DNA from: Myxococcales bacterium
GTDB taxonomy: Bacteria > Myxococcota > UBA4151
Reading direction: 5' to 3'
Assembly: GCA_002722845.1 (NCBI GenBank)
Contig: PBND01000082.1
Location: forward strand, 1 to 43,161
Length of the DNA: 43,161 nucleotides
Position 1 is the first letter of the stretch; each line of letters opens with the position of its first letter. Made by a program: the position numbers and the translations under genes. Of this stretch, positions 1 through 8,364 are shown one piece after another. Under the pieces are notes generated by a model, which was not told where the DNA came from, did not search any database, and worked only from the letters and a program-made list of their open reading frames with translations.

Positions 1-379
1 CAAGGGACTCATGGACCGAGAAGGCCGCCGTGGGAATGCCACAGCGGTCCATCAATGCCTTCGCATAGGCCTTCGAGCCCTCCAGTTGGGCGGCGGCTGC
101 CCCAGGGCCCACCACCGGCAAACCCAAGGCCCGTAGACTATCGGCAAGGCCATCGACGAGCGGCGCTTCAGGGCCGATGACCACCAGTCCAACCCCCTGC
201 TGATTACAGAGCGCCCCCACCGCACCATGATCGCTCACATCCACATCGAAACAGCGCCCTACCCCACGCAACGCGTCGGAGCCAGGCGCTGAGATGACCT
301 CTGTCACGGAATCACTTTGGGCCAGCCGCCAAGCCAGCGCGTGTTCCCGCCCGCCAGAGCCGATGACCAGTGCCCGCAT
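1..379 (-). CDS. purD: Phosphoribosylamine-glycine ligase (GAR synthetase), N-terminal part
   Basis: Catalyses ATP-dependent joining of glycine to phosphoribosylamine, the second step of de novo purine synthesis, in the cytoplasm. Only the first ~126 residues are present; the gene runs off the left edge. The frame opens with [15 protein letters not shown], the family's N-terminal motif, followed by [15 protein letters not shown] and [12 protein letters not shown], where the ATP-grasp region begins. The ATG lies 10 nt after the purH stop with a GGGAG ribosome-binding site, so it is almost certainly co-transcribed with purH. The intact part shows no disruption. Confidence 0.95.
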   Translation of the reverse strand, partial: MRALVIGSGGREHALAWRLAQSDSVTEVISAPGSDALRGVGRCFDVDVSDHGAVGALCNQQGVGLVVIGPEAPLVDGLADSLRALGLPVVGPGAAAAQLEGSKAYAKALMDRCGIPTAAFSVHESL

Positions 380-389
380 GACTCGCTCC

Positions 390-1901
390 CTAATGCCGGA
401 AGTGGCGGGTGCCGGTGAACACCATGCTCATGCCGTGCCCGTTGGCCGCTTCGGTGACCTCATCATCCCGCTTCGACCCACCGGGCTGAATCACAGCGGT
501 TGCCCCGGCCTTGGCCAGGACATCGAGCCCATCCCGAAAAGGAAAGAAGGCGTCGCTGCCGACGGCTGTCCCCTCGAGCGGCAACAGGGCTCTTTTCACC
601 GCCAACTCGGCTGCATCGACCCGACTCGTCTGACCGCCACCGATACCGACCGCCTGCTCTGCATTGGCGAAGACGATGGCGTTGGAGCGAACGTGTTTGA
701 CCACCTTCCAGGCCAGTTCCATGGCTTGCTGCTCGGCAAGCTCTGGGGGCCGCTCTGTCACCACATCTCGCCGCTCTTCACCGCCGAGGTCGGGGCCTTG
801 AACCAGCAGTCCACCTTGGACACTCCGCAGTCTCGGGCGGGTATCGACGCCGTCGAGCCGGCGCATGATGCGCAGGTTCTTACGGCGCATGAGGCGCTCC
901 AAGGCCTCCTCACTGTAGCCGGGCGCGGCCACCACCTCGACGAAGAGTTGGCAGAGGGCCTCCGCCGCCGCCAAATCCAAAGGCCGGGTGAAGCTGACGA
1001 TGCTACCGAAAGCGCTCACCGGATCACAGGCGAGGGCCTTTTCGAAGCAGTCAGCCACATCATCACTTTGAATCCGAGCCACACCACAGGGACTGCAGTG
1101 CTTGATGATGGCGACGGCATTCTCGTCGCTGAACTCATCGGTCAGACAGAGGGCTGCATCGAGATCGAGAAGATTATTGTAGGAAAGGGCCTTGCCCGAG
1201 AGTTGCTCGCAACCGCAGGGCCCTGAGGTTTCTGGAAAAGCGTGAAAGCCAGCCTCTTGATGGGGGTTCTCGCCATAGCGCAGGGCTTCACCGGGAGGCA
1301 GGGTGAGACCATCCTGGCCCTGGCCTGTGAGATAGTCCGCGATCATCCGGTCGTAACCGGCCGTATGCTCAAAGGCCTTCGCAGCCAGCTGCTCCCTGGT
1401 GGCCATTGAGGTGTCGCCCTGATTTTGGATTTCATCCATCACGACCTCGTAATCGGAAGGGTCGACAACGATGGAGACGCTGGCGTGATTCTTCGCGGCA
1501 GCTCGCACCATACAGGGACCGCCGATATCGATCTGCTCCACGGCCGACGGACGGGTGCAGCCGGGCTGAGCGATGGTCTCGGCGAAGGGGTAGAGATTGA
1601 CCACCACCAAGTCGATGGCGTCGATGCCCTGCTGGGCCGCCTCGTTCACATGGTCTTCCAGGGCCCGGTTAAAGAGGATGCCACCATGGATTTTCGGGTG
1701 CAGTGTTTTTACCCGCCCGCCGAAAACTTCGGGGCTGCCGGTGTGGTCGCTGACTTTGGTCACAGGCACCCCAGCCGCCTCTAAGGCTTTGGCGGTCCCT
1801 CCCGTGGAGAGAATCTGTACATCGGCCGCAGCCAGGGCCCGGCCTAGGTCGGCGACTCCCGTTTTGTCAGAGACGGAGATCAGTGCTCGGCGAATGGTCA
1901 T
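390..1901 (-). CDS. purH: Bifunctional AICAR transformylase / IMP cyclohydrolase
   Basis: Performs the last two steps of IMP synthesis: formylation of AICAR with 10-formyl-THF and ring closure by the N-terminal cyclohydrolase. About 503 residues, normal for the family. The N-terminal MGS-like domain opens with [20 protein letters not shown] and contains [13 protein letters not shown] and [16 protein letters not shown]. The C-terminal transformylase shows [24 protein letters not shown] and the ending [13 protein letters not shown]. The frame stays open 16 codons further upstream, but ATG at 1901 has a GGAGG site at good spacing and matches the usual N-terminus. purD follows immediately. Confidence 0.96.
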   Translation of the reverse strand: MTIRRALISVSDKTGVADLGRALAAADVQILSTGGTAKALEAAGVPVTKVSDHTGSPEVFGGRVKTLHPKIHGGILFNRALEDHVNEAAQQGIDAIDLVVVNLYPFAETIAQPGCTRPSAVEQIDIGGPCMVRAAAKNHASVSIVVDPSDYEVVMDEIQNQGDTSMATREQLAAKAFEHTAGYDRMIADYLTGQGQDGLTLPPGEALRYGENPHQEAGFHAFPETSGPCGCEQLSGKALSYNNLLDLDAALCLTDEFSDENAVAIIKHCSPCGVARIQSDDVADCFEKALACDPVSAFGSIVSFTRPLDLAAAEALCQLFVEVVAAPGYSEEALERLMRRKNLRIMRRLDGVDTRPRLRSVQGGLLVQGPDLGGEERRDVVTERPPELAEQQAMELAWKVVKHVRSNAIVFANAEQAVGIGGGQTSRVDAAELAVKRALLPLEGTAVGSDAFFPFRDGLDVLAKAGATAVIQPGGSKRDDEVTEAANGHGMSMVFTGTRHFRH

Positions 1902-2155
1902 GCCTGCCTCCAGCGCCGGCTGGATACGGCCAAAGTGAGTGGCCGGCAAGGACAGTTAAAGCGCAAAAAATAGAAGGGGGCAGTGGCCCTCAACTCCCTG
2001 GCGAGCTGCCGCTCCTTTGACGCGATTTCTCAGCCCCTTTGTTGATGCGCAGGACCAGGCCCTAGGCTGGGGTTCGATGCCCGGGAACCGATACTCAGGC
2101 CCTCCCTTTTCGAGGATCGAGAGACCAGGCACACTCCCGGCCGGGAGAAGTCTTC
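1902..2155. other. Divergent intergenic region between purH and the repeat lipoprotein
   Basis: This 254-nt gap must hold the promoters for both flanking genes. On the plus strand TTGACG at 2017-2022 is a good -35, but the best -10 at 17-18 nt (around 2040-2046) is poor. On the minus strand TTGAGG and TATTTT are separated by only 15 nt. No gene, tRNA or riboswitch was recognised here; the promoter guesses are weak. Confidence 0.3.
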
Positions 2156-4786
2156 ATGCGTCAACAACCCTTGATCCTCTTTGCGCTCGTCTTCTTGGCC
2201 GCCTGTCCCGAGCAGGTCGTGGTTCGAGATGTGCCTTCCGAATGTGGCAATGGCAGCATCGAGGCCGACGAATCCTGCGACGATGGCAATGAGGTCACTG
2301 GGGATGCATGTACCAATGAATGCACCCTCGCCCGCTGCGGCGACTCGATCACGCGAGCGGACGGGGACCCCCAAAGCGATGGTTTCGAGGAATGCGATGA
2401 CGGCAACACCGTCGATCAGGACGCCTGTCGGAACGACTGCCGTTTAGCCCGCTGCGGGGACGGTGTCGTTCGCAACGACCTGGCTGAGGGGGAGTTGGGC
2501 TTCGAGGTCTGTGACGACGGCAACGCCGCCGACGATGATGCCTGCGTCGCTGGCTGTGTTCCGGCCCAGTGTGGTGATGGGCTCGTCCAGCGCGGCGTCG
2601 AAGCCTGTGATGATGCCAATGATGAAGCCGGTGACGACTGCACCAACGACTGTGAACTTCCCGGCTGTGGCGATGGGATTATCCAGGGCGAAGAAATCTG
2701 CGACGATGGCAATCGCTTCGATGACGATGCCTGCCGCACTAACTGTGAACCCGCCCGCTGCGGCGATGGCATCCTCCGCCGGGGACTCGAAGCGGGGGAG
2801 GACGGCTACGAAGCCTGCGATGACGGCAACCAGGTGGACAACGACGCCTGTCGAAACAACTGCATGACCAATGTCTGTGGCGACGGCGTCATCGGTCCAG
2901 GAGAAGGCTGCGACGATGGCAACGACGACCCTTCCGACAGCTGTCACAACTGTCAGCGTGGTAGTTGTGGCGATGGCCTCGTTCAAGGGGGCGAACAATG
3001 TGATGATGGCAACCGGGAGGATCGAGACGCCTGCCTCAACAATTGTGCTTTAGCCACCTGCGGCGATGGCCGGGTCCGCACCGACCTTCAACCCGAAGAT
3101 GAACGCTTTGAAGACTGTGACGATGGCAACGGCGTGGATCAGGATGGCTGCACCAATACCTGTCGCCGGGCCCAATGTGGCGATGGGATTCATTGGGCCG
3201 GCGCCGAGGCCTGCGACGACGGGAATCGAGTCGATGACGACGGTTGCAGTAACGCCTGCGAGCTACCTCGCTGCGGTGACGGCCTCGTTCAGGCTGGAGA
3301 AGACTGTGACGACGGCAACCGTGAGGATCGGGACGCCTGCCGAAACAACTGTGCCATCGCCAGTTGTGGCGACGGGGTCACCCGGCGAGACCTCGAGCCA
3401 GAAGCAGAAGGCTTTGAAGCCTGTGACGACGGCAATGTTGTCGATGAAGATGCCTGCACGAACGCCTGTCTTGCGGCCGTGTGCGGTGATGGAATCCGCT
3501 CCCTCTGGGAGGACTGCGATGACGGAAACGATGCCGATGACGATGACTGCACTCGAGCCTGCCAAGCGCCAGGCTGTGGCGATGGGATTGTCCGCCAAGG
3601 GGTCGAGGAGTGCGACGACGGCAACCGGGCCAACGGTGACGAATGCACCAACGACTGTGTCTCTGCCCGTTGCGGCGACGGCATCCGACATGTTGGGGTC
3701 GAAGCCTGTGACGATGGCAATGACGTCCAAACCGACAGTTGCCTAGACGACTGCACTCAAGCTCGATGTGGCGATGGCCATACCCAAGCGGGCATCGAAG
3801 ACTGCGATGATGGCAACGATCTTCAAAACGATGCCTGTCTCATCAACTGTACGGCCGCGCGCTGCGGTGACGGCCAACATTACGTGGGCGTCGAGGCCTG
3901 TGATGACGGCAATGGGGTCAATGCCGACGACTGCACCAATGCCTGCGAACTGCCGGCTTGCGGTGACGGGTTCGTCCATGAAGATGAGGCCTGTGACGAC
4001 GGCAATGAGGTCGACGATGACGACTGCAGTAATGACTGCCAGCCCCCAGAAAACGGTGCGACGGCTGACCAAGCAGGCCTTCATTGTCAGGCTTTAAAGG
4101 AGCGCTTTCCGGATTTGACCTCTGGCATCTACTGGATCAACCCCAGTGGAGACGGTGCTTTCCGGACCCTCTGCGACATGACGACCGACGGTGGGGGCTG
4201 GACGCTGGCGATCAAGGGAACCCTCGTCGAAAGCTATGACGACATGATGAACCAGGATGTCACGAACGCGAACGGCTTCATCCGCTCCTTCAACCGACTG
4301 GACTTCAGCGATGTCCTCGTCAAAATGGGTGACTTAGACAACACCACCACATGGGCCAGTTTCCATGGGGTGGCCGAGGGTAACCGAACCCTCGATGAAC
4401 AGATCCGCAGTTGTTGTAATGGCAGCTATGGCGTGGATTACAATACCGATGCCCCCCACGCAGTCACCAACCGGAGCCCAAACATCGCCGGCCACGCAGA
4501 AACCGAGGCTCTGTCCTTTCGGATGTCGCAAACTGCAGGCCCGAATGATGCCATGTTCTTCGTCGTCACAAGAAGCTCTAGAGCTGCGGCAAATAATTAC
4601 AGCCCGAGAGAGCGACGCTATGTGAACCGAGATGATGTGAGCGTCCTGCTGGGCTTTGGTCCGGACAACTATAACTGGACTGATTGGACGACCCGAGGGG
4701 ACTGGCAAGACAACTGTGGCACTGCTGGCTATTCCGATGGCAACAGCGGTGGCTGTACGAGCCTCGGCGGTGTCTTTGTTCGCTAG
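2156..4786 (+). CDS. Secreted lipoprotein: 18 Myxococcus-type Cys-rich repeats plus fibrinogen-like C-terminus
   Basis: An 876-residue predicted surface lipoprotein. The N-terminus ends in a lipobox (FLAAC, Cys17). Residues ~30-628 are 18 tandem repeats of the DUF4215 / 'myxococcus cysteine-rich repeat' type, each built on CGDG...C-DDGN...C-x3-C. Unit 4 reads CDDAN instead of CDDGN. From about residue 640 the protein switches to a fibrinogen-related pattern: C...[13 protein letters not shown], then [15 protein letters not shown], and a Cys- and Gly-rich end. The Asp-rich loops suggest metal binding, and the whole suggests an adhesive or matrix protein; both are inferences. Start chosen from GGGAGAAG just upstream of ATG 2156. 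Transcribed divergently from purH. Confidence 0.9.
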   Translation: MRQQPLILFALVFLAACPEQVVVRDVPSECGNGSIEADESCDDGNEVTGDACTNECTLARCGDSITRADGDPQSDGFEECDDGNTVDQDACRNDCRLARCGDGVVRNDLAEGELGFEVCDDGNAADDDACVAGCVPAQCGDGLVQRGVEACDDANDEAGDDCTNDCELPGCGDGIIQGEEICDDGNRFDDDACRTNCEPARCGDGILRRGLEAGEDGYEACDDGNQVDNDACRNNCMTNVCGDGVIGPGEGCDDGNDDPSDSCHNCQRGSCGDGLVQGGEQCDDGNREDRDACLNNCALATCGDGRVRTDLQPEDERFEDCDDGNGVDQDGCTNTCRRAQCGDGIHWAGAEACDDGNRVDDDGCSNACELPRCGDGLVQAGEDCDDGNREDRDACRNNCAIASCGDGVTRRDLEPEAEGFEACDDGNVVDEDACTNACLAAVCGDGIRSLWEDCDDGNDADDDDCTRACQAPGCGDGIVRQGVEECDDGNRANGDECTNDCVSARCGDGIRHVGVEACDDGNDVQTDSCLDDCTQARCGDGHTQAGIEDCDDGNDLQNDACLINCTAARCGDGQHYVGVEACDDGNGVNADDCTNACELPACGDGFVHEDEACDDGNEVDDDDCSNDCQPPENGATADQAGLHCQALKERFPDLTSGIYWINPSGDGAFRTLCDMTTDGGGWTLAIKGTLVESYDDMMNQDVTNANGFIRSFNRLDFSDVLVKMGDLDNTTTWASFHGVAEGNRTLDEQIRSCCNGSYGVDYNTDAPHAVTNRSPNIAGHAETEALSFRMSQTAGPNDAMFFVVTRSSRAAANNYSPRERRYVNRDDVSVLLGFGPDNYNWTDWTTRGDWQDNCGTAGYSDGNSGGCTSLGGVFVR
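2243..4039 (+). repeat. 18-unit Cys/Asp-rich tandem coding repeat
   Basis: Each unit encodes about 30-38 residues with the core CDDGN. Two loop lengths occur between CGDG and CDDGN: a short form (e.g. units 4, 5, 7, 8) and a long form (units 2, 3, 6, 9, 12). From unit 3 to unit 12 the order is long-short-short three times plus a final long, a period of three. Units 8 and 11 are nearly identical in protein but differ at many silent positions, so the duplication is not recent. Confidence 0.9.
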
Positions 4787-4930
4787 CTAAGTCGCCCCGA
4801 TTCCCAAGGGAGGCACGGCGATGGAGAGCGCTTTCGCACCCGGTATTTCCCAATCCATTTTCGTGATGCACACCCGGCGCTCCGGCAGGGGCTTGACCCC
4901 AAGGGCCGCCCCTCGTTACTGCCAGGCCAG

Positions 4931-5332
4931 ATGAGCGCTGTTGACGATAAGCCCCTGCGAACCCTCTCGCGCAAACAAATGCTGCGAGACCGGCGCGCAG
5001 CGATTGCAAAAGGCGACTGGGTCGAACCCGAACCTTACGCTCGTCCAATGACCCGTGATGACTGCAAATTCGGACCAAGGCCCTGCCTTTATGTGGCCTG
5101 CCGGTTCCACCTCTTTCTCGACGTGAACCCCCGCACGGGCTCTATCAAGTTCAACTTTCCCGGCAAGGAAGTCCATGAACTGGAGGAGACCTGCGCACTC
5201 GACGTGGCCGATCGAGGTGGGATCACACTCGAAGAGGTCGGCCGCCTGCTCAACCTGACCCGGGAACGAGTCCGGCAGTTAGAAGCCGAGGCTTTGTCTG
5301 AAATCGGCGACTATATGGACGACGACGATTAG
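4931..5332 (+). CDS. Small sigma-70-region-4-like helix-turn-helix protein with Cys motif
   Basis: A 133-residue cytoplasmic protein. The C-terminal half ([19 protein letters not shown] followed by RQLEAEAL, residues ~96-122) matches sigma-70 region 4, the helix-turn-helix that reads -35 elements. The middle carries [16 protein letters not shown] and [11 protein letters not shown], seen in a family of sigma-factor-like small proteins. Four cysteines (45, 52, 57, 88) could bind zinc or an Fe-S cluster (inference). No region 2 is present, so it is probably not a sigma factor but a regulator. The ribosome-binding site before ATG 4931 is weak. It follows the repeat lipoprotein by 144 nt, a gap with no clear terminator, and converges with the gene on the other strand. 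Confidence 0.8.
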   Translation: MSAVDDKPLRTLSRKQMLRDRRAAIAKGDWVEPEPYARPMTRDDCKFGPRPCLYVACRFHLFLDVNPRTGSIKFNFPGKEVHELEETCALDVADRGGITLEEVGRLLNLTRERVRQLEAEALSEIGDYMDDDD

Positions 5333-5337
5333 TCGTC
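5321..5337. other. Inverted repeat whose loop contains both convergent stop codons
   Basis: GACGAC (5321-5326) and GTCGTC (5332-5337) flank a 5-nt loop. The plus-strand TAG (5330-5332) and the minus-strand TAA (5329-5331) overlap around this loop. There is no T-tract on either side, so it is not a typical intrinsic terminator. Confidence 0.5.
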
Positions 5338-6303
5338 TCCTGCTCCCGACCTTCGAATCAATCCGACAAAGGGAATCGCCACCACGACCATGTGGATCAC
5401 TTGAAGTCCGTGGACGGTCAACGCAAAGGCAGCAGCCCCCGCCTTATCCACTCCATAGAGATGGCTGAGTCCCCAGATGATCGCCGCGTGGAACGTTCCG
5501 ACCGCCCCCGGCCCAGCAGGAACCATAATGCCCACGACGAGAATGGCCATCGTCACAAACATAGCCTGCAGATTGACCTGCAGACCCATTTCGGTGGCCA
5601 GGAACCACATGCCCCAGCCGTTCAGGCCCCAGTAGGAAAGCGTCAGGCCCAGATAGACCAAGCGAGACCCATGGGTTGGCAGGGAGCCGAGCCCCTCGAC
5701 AAAGCCCCGAAGGAGACCCAGGAAGGCTTCACGGACACGGTCCCCGAAGGGCCTAAGCATGCGCCCCCAGAAGGCTTCGGAAGCCTGGGGCCATCGAGCC
5801 ATGGCCACAAAGGCCAGACTTGCGCTCACGAATACGGCGAGCGCAATCAGCCCCGTGGCCAGCATGCCGGCACTCGGTGCGGCCCCAAGCAGGATGGCGC
5901 CCACCAAAAAGCCAGTCATCACGAGCCCATCAACGGCCCGCTCGATGGCAACCGTTCCCAGGCCTGCAGAGAAGCCAATCCGGCTATGGGCTTTCAGCAA
6001 CAGGGGGCGAGCAAACTCCCCGAGTCTTAAGGGCACAAGAAAGACCCCGGCGAATCCGAGAAAACTCATCCCGATGAGGGGATACGCTGGGACCTCATTG
6101 TCGAGGGCTCGCACCATCAGCGACCAGCGGGCTGCCCGCAGGAAATGAATGGCGAGAAGACTGAGCACATAAAGCCCGGTGGCGAACCAAGACAGGGGGG
6201 CCAAGCCCTGTTGGATCCCCCCCCAGTCCAAGTCTCGGAAGCCCCACACGATGGCGAGGGCCGAGATGGCGAGACCTAAGCTCAGACTGAGCGCTTTGCG
6301 CAC
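5329..6303 (-). CDS. LPG-synthase-type / UPF0104 integral membrane protein
   Basis: About 324 residues with some eight hydrophobic segments, matching the lysylphosphatidylglycerol synthase transmembrane family (UPF0104). Members are thought to move lipid-linked molecules or form the membrane part of MprF-like proteins. Family signatures seen: [25 protein letters not shown] and [14 protein letters not shown]. No aminoacyl-transfer domain follows. GTG at 6303 lies one base after the stop of the upstream phosphatase gene. No strong ribosome-binding site is visible, so translation is probably coupled; the frame is also open 36 codons upstream. Last gene of the five-gene minus-strand set; its stop overlaps the convergent sigma-4-like gene. 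Confidence 0.85.
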   Translation of the reverse strand: MRKALSLSLGLAISALAIVWGFRDLDWGGIQQGLAPLSWFATGLYVLSLLAIHFLRAARWSLMVRALDNEVPAYPLIGMSFLGFAGVFLVPLRLGEFARPLLLKAHSRIGFSAGLGTVAIERAVDGLVMTGFLVGAILLGAAPSAGMLATGLIALAVFVSASLAFVAMARWPQASEAFWGRMLRPFGDRVREAFLGLLRGFVEGLGSLPTHGSRLVYLGLTLSYWGLNGWGMWFLATEMGLQVNLQAMFVTMAILVVGIMVPAGPGAVGTFHAAIIWGLSHLYGVDKAGAAAFALTVHGLQVIHMVVVAIPFVGLIRRSGAGDD

Positions 6304-6304
6304 G

Positions 6305-7051
6305 TCAGTATTGGGGCGGCGACCAAGGGTCGACTTCGATGCCCTCGAGAAGGCGTCGAGGATTACGAGAAAGCAAGCGCTCGACTGCGGCCGAGCCACC
6401 GATCTTCTCAAGGGCTTTCAGGCCACGGTCATAGGCAGGGGCAACATCTTGGGCCCGGTGACAATCACCACACACGAGTCCGACGAGACCGGCTTGAACC
6501 ATTTTCTTGGCGGCGCCCCCGCGAGACCAACCAAAGCCGCGACCGAGACTACCGAGGTTCACCTGGGCCACCAGGCCCTTGTCCACGAGACCTGAGAGAC
6601 GCCGGAAGCCCGACCGCCCCTCAAAAATCTTGTAGCGTTCGACGTGAGCGAGCACGACCACAATGCCATGGCTCCACAGCCGATCGAGCCGCTGTTCAAA
6701 AAGGCGAGGGCCCTCCAGAGGGTGGAACTCGAGCAGCGCTGCCGTACCGGTCCCGTAGGGCTGCCCACCCCCCTGCACCAAGCGGTCAAGAACGCTGCCG
6801 CACCACCAGTGCTCTGCGCCCGGGTGGATCTGCAGAGAGAGCCCCTCCTCTGTGAGCCGGTCCTGGAGTTGCTGGCGCAATTCGGCCAGTCCCACCGATC
6901 GGTTATCCCAAGTCGGGGGCTTGATATGGCTGGTCGCCGCCACTTCCTTCACCCCGGCTGCAACCAGAGCCCGGGCGAGGCCTAGACTCTCCTCCCAATC
7001 TGTAGGGCCATCATCGATACCGGGAAGGATATGGGTGTGGAGGTCGATCAT
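6305..7051 (-). CDS. PHP-domain protein, CpsB/YwqE-type tyrosine phosphatase-like
   Basis: About 248 residues of the polymerase-and-histidinol-phosphatase superfamily, closest to CpsB/YwqE phosphotyrosine phosphatases that regulate capsule kinases. MIDLHTHILPGIDDGP is the typical N-terminal metal-binding motif. Later ligands appear as TSHIKPP, GAEHWW, VLAHVERY and GDCHR. The family usually has TPHH, ExR, AHPERY and SDAH here, so several are altered though the His/Glu/Asp ligands remain. No capsule kinase is seen in the window. ATG at 7051 overlaps the upstream lipoprotein's TGA (ATGA), so the two are coupled. The substrate is unknown. Confidence 0.82.
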   Translation of the reverse strand: MIDLHTHILPGIDDGPTDWEESLGLARALVAAGVKEVAATSHIKPPTWDNRSVGLAELRQQLQDRLTEEGLSLQIHPGAEHWWCGSVLDRLVQGGGQPYGTGTAALLEFHPLEGPRLFEQRLDRLWSHGIVVVLAHVERYKIFEGRSGFRRLSGLVDKGLVAQVNLGSLGRGFGWSRGGAAKKMVQAGLVGLVCGDCHRAQDVAPAYDRGLKALEKIGGSAAVERLLSRNPRRLLEGIEVDPWSPPQY

Positions 7052-8364
7052 TCGCAAACCTGAACGGCCTGCTCCACGGCACAAGTCTTCCCGCCACCCT
7101 CAGCCGGTGTCTTGCAGATCTTGCCCCCCATGATTGGGCCGCATTGACGACTGTCCACACAGGGCGTCTCGATGGCGAGGTAGGACTCGCAGGTCCCCGC
7201 ACCGCCGAGCCGGCAAAGGCCGCCTGGATCGGCACAGCTCGCAGGCCGGCACCAACCATTTCGACAGTCCCGCAAGCCATCGCAGGGTTCACCAACCCCG
7301 GGAAAGGCTGCGCAGATTCCGTCGGTCGAGCCACGCTCCGTCTCACACCACGTCCTCGAATCGCAGCGCGTCGTCCCTGTCCCATTCTCGCAAGGGTCCC
7401 CGGCACCACCGAAGCTCATGTAGGTGCAGGCATAGCGCCCACCACCACGGGGGGAGGTACAGCGCAGCCCAGGAGAGCAAGCGATCGTTCCCTCGTCGCA
7501 GTTCTCCCCCTCTTGGAGGTAATCGCCACAAATCCCAAAGTTCCGCCCATCCACCGGCCGACAGGCCAGGCTGCGCTCACAAGGGGGGAACTCCGTGTTG
7601 TCATAACCACAACGAGCGCCTCGAGAAGCCGGTGCCTGGCACTGTTCGGAGCCAGACTCCCCGGCGCAATGGAGTCCAGGCTGGCAATCGGCCTTGAAGG
7701 GACCGCAGTCTTGTCCTTCCGAGCTCTGTGCGACACAGGTTCCGCGGACACAGGTACTGCCCTCTTCACAATCAGGATTTGAGAAGCAGGGGGAGGCCCC
7801 AATGGAAAGGGAGGCACCACAGCGGCCCCGATCCGTGCCGCCACCACCCCGGTCGCGACAAACCCCATCACTGCACTCGCTGGTATCAAAACAGCAGCTA
7901 CTGCGTGGCTGGAGCCCCTCGGTGAACTGCACGGGGTCACAGGCGGGCAGATCATTCGCGCCCAGGCACTGTTCGAGGTCGAGAGCACGAAGGCAAGCTG
8001 TGACTCGGTCACCTCGATAACGCACGGACCCCGCTGCGACGCGCTTTTCGATGGGGTATTGAATCTCTCCTAAACACCGAGCTGTGCCGATGTTCTCGTC
8101 CGCACGGCAACTCTCTACCCGCAAAAACGGTGCGGTAGGATCACAGCGGGCGATAAAGTCGCAAAGACTCTCGGACAAGTAGGCGCAGAGTTGATCCAGG
8201 GGAACGGAGTCCGGCACCTCAAGCGGCTGCTCTCCGGGTCGCCCGTGAACCGTGACGATCTCCTCCGGGCCAGCGTCCGGGACCTCCTCACCGCCGGGAC
8301 AGGCGGCAAGGAGCCCCAAACACAGGCTCAGGAGAAGCCGGTGACTAATAGAACTCGTAGGCAT
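7048..8364 (-). CDS. Cysteine-rich secreted lipoprotein
   Basis: About 438 residues. The signal peptide ends in LGLLAAC (lipid Cys22), followed by a short acidic/Pro linker. The rest has many Cys pairs of the type GDPCENGTGTTRC, CSDGVCRDRG and CEEGSTCVRGTC, resembling Dickkopf/EGF-like disulfide modules common in myxobacterial surface proteins. No enzyme motif is seen. ATG 8364 lies inside the end of the upstream protease gene (20-nt overlap); TTG 8370 is an alternative start. The stop overlaps the start of the phosphatase gene. Its place between protease and phosphatase genes suggests a cell-surface partner, but the function is not known. Confidence 0.82.
   Translation of the reverse strand: MPTSSISHRLLLSLCLGLLAACPGGEEVPDAGPEEIVTVHGRPGEQPLEVPDSVPLDQLCAYLSESLCDFIARCDPTAPFLRVESCRADENIGTARCLGEIQYPIEKRVAAGSVRYRGDRVTACLRALDLEQCLGANDLPACDPVQFTEGLQPRSSCCFDTSECSDGVCRDRGGGGTDRGRCGASLSIGASPCFSNPDCEEGSTCVRGTCVAQSSEGQDCGPFKADCQPGLHCAGESGSEQCQAPASRGARCGYDNTEFPPCERSLACRPVDGRNFGICGDYLQEGENCDEGTIACSPGLRCTSPRGGGRYACTYMSFGGAGDPCENGTGTTRCDSRTWCETERGSTDGICAAFPGVGEPCDGLRDCRNGWCRPASCADPGGLCRLGGAGTCESYLAIETPCVDSRQCGPIMGGKICKTPAEGGGKTCAVEQAVQVCE

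Noticed and set aside
294-1226. Plus-strand open frame opposite purH/purD
   Set aside because: Antisense shadow of two unmistakable purine genes.
2243-4039. CRISPR-like array
   Set aside because: The repetition is a coding repeat with degenerate units and no unique spacers.
4787-4930. Gene or terminator between the repeat lipoprotein and the sigma-4-like gene
   Set aside because: No frame with a ribosome-binding site and no hairpin with a T-tract could be found.
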